A DNA stretch of 15,269 nucleotides, from contig RQSC01000001.1 of NCBI GenBank assembly GCA_013416795.1, forward strand, positions 79,212 to 94,480, in the 5' to 3' direction. Position 1 is the stretch's first letter; every line of letters starts with the position of its first letter. The notes beneath the pieces are model-generated. The model was given only the letters and a program-made list of their open reading frames with translations, was not told where the DNA came from and searched no databases. The stretch is from Prasinococcaceae sp. CCMP 1430. Taxonomy: Eukaryota; Prasinodermophyta; Palmophyllophyceae; Prasinococcales; Prasinococcaceae. The translations under genes were made by a program, and so were the position numbers. Shown here piece after piece: positions 13,858 to 15,269 of this stretch.

Positions 13858-14967
13858 CTACACGAACACGTCCATGACTTCGACGACTGGGCTCTGACAG
13901 AGAGGGCAGAGGTTGCGGCGCTGTTGGTTGCCGGTGGCGTCCTTGGGCGCCAGAACCGAGCTCGCGCACCCCTTACATAGGCACAGATGCTTGCATGGCA
14001 AGAGCAGCGTGCATCGAGGAGAATCGAGGCACACGACGCAAAGGTGTTCGTCGGAAGCGCTCTTTTCATTGCGTTCCTGCCCCGTGTTAGGTGCGGTTCC
14101 AAAGGTCGTTGCAGCAGAGTGACTCCCGCTGGCGGCGGCTGCGTACGCGTGAGGAGGCTCTACCCGTGCGTTGGCGTGACTGGGTGATTCAGTGGCTGCG
14201 GCTGCACCGCCGAGAGCAACGCTCTGGGCCATCTTCTCTGCGAGAATCTCCGCCGCCCGCTCAGCGATCCGGTCCATGTGGGACGCATTGAAGGCGTGGC
14301 TTCCGCTGCCACTGATACCAACGGGCGTCGTCATGGCCTGCCTATCACAATCAATGGCGGCAATCGAGGCCGAGGTCGAGGCCTCGCTTCTGCTCCCTTC
14401 GTGGCTGATAGCATTAGTGGGTTCAACTTGAAAGTCCCTCGCCGATGCGGATTCCCGCCTCCACACGTGCGAATGAAGCGCACCTGCTACAGGCTGGGCA
14501 GCGCGCGTCGGCGGTGAGGCGCGTGACGAGTTTATTGCGCTACTGTCGCGAGAGCTTTCGAACATATATGAAGACGCTGGATACACCGGTTGGACATTTG
14601 TGGTAGAGACGGCAGGTACAGTTCCACCAGTGGTAGGATCCATGCTCGGGAACTCGTTTTCCCGATGAATCGTGGGCCCCGAATATTCACTGGGTGTGTT
14701 GTCATCGCAGATGTCACCGCTAGTGTTGTTGGCGGCACCGCGCTCGCCAGAGCTGCCATGCAGTGTGAGGCCGGCAACACGATCGACGTGGNCCACCGCG
14801 AAGTTGGCACACATGCTCGAAGCCATGCCGAGCAGCGCGTCCGTCGGTCCCCTCCACCCCCTCCCTGCACGCCACCGTCGAATCGTTGCTGCGCGCTGGC
14901 CGGGGGTGCGCTGCGCGTCCGGCGTGTGCCCCGCGCGCGCCGCTCGGTCGCTCAGCGCCCTGCGCAT
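13858..14967 (-). CDS. C-terminal RING-finger protein, probable E3 ubiquitin ligase, 369 aa
   Basis: The last 60 residues form a C3HC4 RING: C310-x2-C313, C325-x-H327, C331-x2-C334 and C354-x2-C357, ending VVEVMDVFV at the very C-terminus. This placement and the PCKHLCLC core resemble the MGRN1/LOG2 and IAP-type RINGs, which recruit ubiquitin-conjugating enzymes. Residues 231-252 (MDRIAERAAEILAEK) form an amphipathic helix, and the rest is Ser/Thr/Asn rich and probably disordered. ATG 14967 gives 369 residues. The internal ATG at 14826 (MASSMCAN, 322 residues) may be the true start, because base composition changes there from very GC-rich to nearly balanced. Base 14792 is N, leaving residue 59 undefined but the frame intact. 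No extra domain (such as BIR or DAR2) is seen, so the substrate is unknown. Confidence 0.88.
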   Translation of the reverse strand: MRRALSDRAARAGHTPDAQRTPGQRAATIRRWRAGRGWRGPTDALLGMASSMCANFAVXHVDRVAGLTLHGSSGERGAANNTSGDICDDNTPSEYSGPTIHRENEFPSMDPTTGGTVPAVSTTNVQPVYPASSYMFESSRDSSAINSSRASPPTRAAQPVAGALHSHVWRRESASARDFQVEPTNAISHEGSRSEASTSASIAAIDCDRQAMTTPVGISGSGSHAFNASHMDRIAERAAEILAEKMAQSVALGGAAAATESPSHANARVEPPHAYAAAASGSHSAATTFGTAPNTGQERNEKSASDEHLCVVCLDSPRCTLLLPCKHLCLCKGCASSVLAPKDATGNQQRRNLCPLCQSPVVEVMDVFV

Positions 14968-15269
14968 CGCATCTCGCGCGCGCTCCGAGGCGCCGCGCGA
15001 AACCCCACATCGCTCGACGCGCGCGCGTTTGCGCGGCCGAGCCGTTTTTTTTTTATGCGGCGCTCCGGATGCAGCCGGACGCGCACGCGCGAGGCATTCG
15101 ATGTTTGCTCAGTTCGTTTTGACACGATTTCCAAAAAAAAAGGTATTCATTTTTCTCCCTCTCCGCACACACACCCAACCGCGGAGCCACCGCAGCAGCG
15201 GCCCGCTGCGCGGCGCGGCCACACACGCACGCACGCACGCACGCACGCCCGTCGCGTCGCGGCACGCCG
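14968..15269. other. Upstream region of the RING gene
   Basis: No gene is recognised. The region holds two homopolymer tracts (T10 at 15044-15053 and A9 near 15134-15142) around an AT-richer patch at 15100-15160, likely part of the RING promoter, and ends in a microsatellite. Confidence 0.5.
15221..15248. repeat. (CGCA)n tetranucleotide microsatellite
   Basis: ACACACGCAC followed by repeated ACGC units at the right edge of the window; expected to be length-variable. Confidence 0.9.

Noticed and set aside
1-15269. CRISPR array, insertion sequence, phage genes or prokaryotic operon
   Set aside because: No regularly spaced direct repeats with unique spacers, no transposase or integrase motif, and the genes are intron-containing eukaryotic families.
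1-15269. tRNA or rRNA genes
   Set aside because: I saw no tRNA A/B-box pair with a consistent cloverleaf and no conserved rRNA words on either strand, though a by-eye search is not exhaustive.

Overview
The window looks like nuclear DNA of a GC-rich unicellular eukaryote, most likely a microalga or related protist. A haptophyte-type genome would fit, but I cannot prove the lineage from this sequence. The evidence is eukaryote-only families (the histone chaperone ASF1, a Reeler domain joined to cytochrome b561, a C-terminal RING finger), spliceosomal introns of 137-528 nt with GT..AG ends, very high GC with short AT-rich islands between genes, and no operon or Shine-Dalgarno organisation. Three reading frames often stay open on both strands because of the base composition, so most long ORFs here are shadows.

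Layout: a single plus-strand gene (from the left edge to 3266, one intron) encodes a large acidic/Ser-rich plus coiled-coil protein. It converges on seven minus-strand genes, listed here from left to right, each with its 3' end at the lower coordinate: a YNPLT-repeat protein (3368-4642), a kelch-repeat protein with a C-terminal zinc ribbon (5436 to about 6636, two exons), a Reeler plus cytochrome b561 membrane protein (6874 to about 8812, at least three exons), a proline-iminopeptidase-like hydrolase (9273-10337, one exon), a secreted YHYH-domain protein with probable lipid anchor (10542-11744, one exon), ASF1 (12483-13610, two exons) and a RING-finger protein (13858-14967, containing one ambiguous base).

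The neighbours do not form an obvious pathway. They are best read as independent genes of a compact genome: chromatin assembly (ASF1), ubiquitin transfer (RING), peptide hydrolysis (iminopeptidase), transmembrane electron transfer (b561), an extracellular protein (YHYH) and structural or scaffold proteins (coiled coil, YNPLT repeats, kelch).

I did not find a convincing new defence, mobile or RNA system. The points most worth a second look are the Reeler-b561 architecture without a DOMON domain, the kelch gene with no visible ATG and a homopolymeric C tract at its 5' end, the six-copy YNPLT motif protein with a recent tandem duplication, the five-fold repeat inside the coiled coil, paired palindromes in front of ASF1, and a collinear similarity between two intergenic regions (about 5199-5328 and 9051-9150). 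The 5' ends of the kelch and b561 genes could not be settled from sequence alone.
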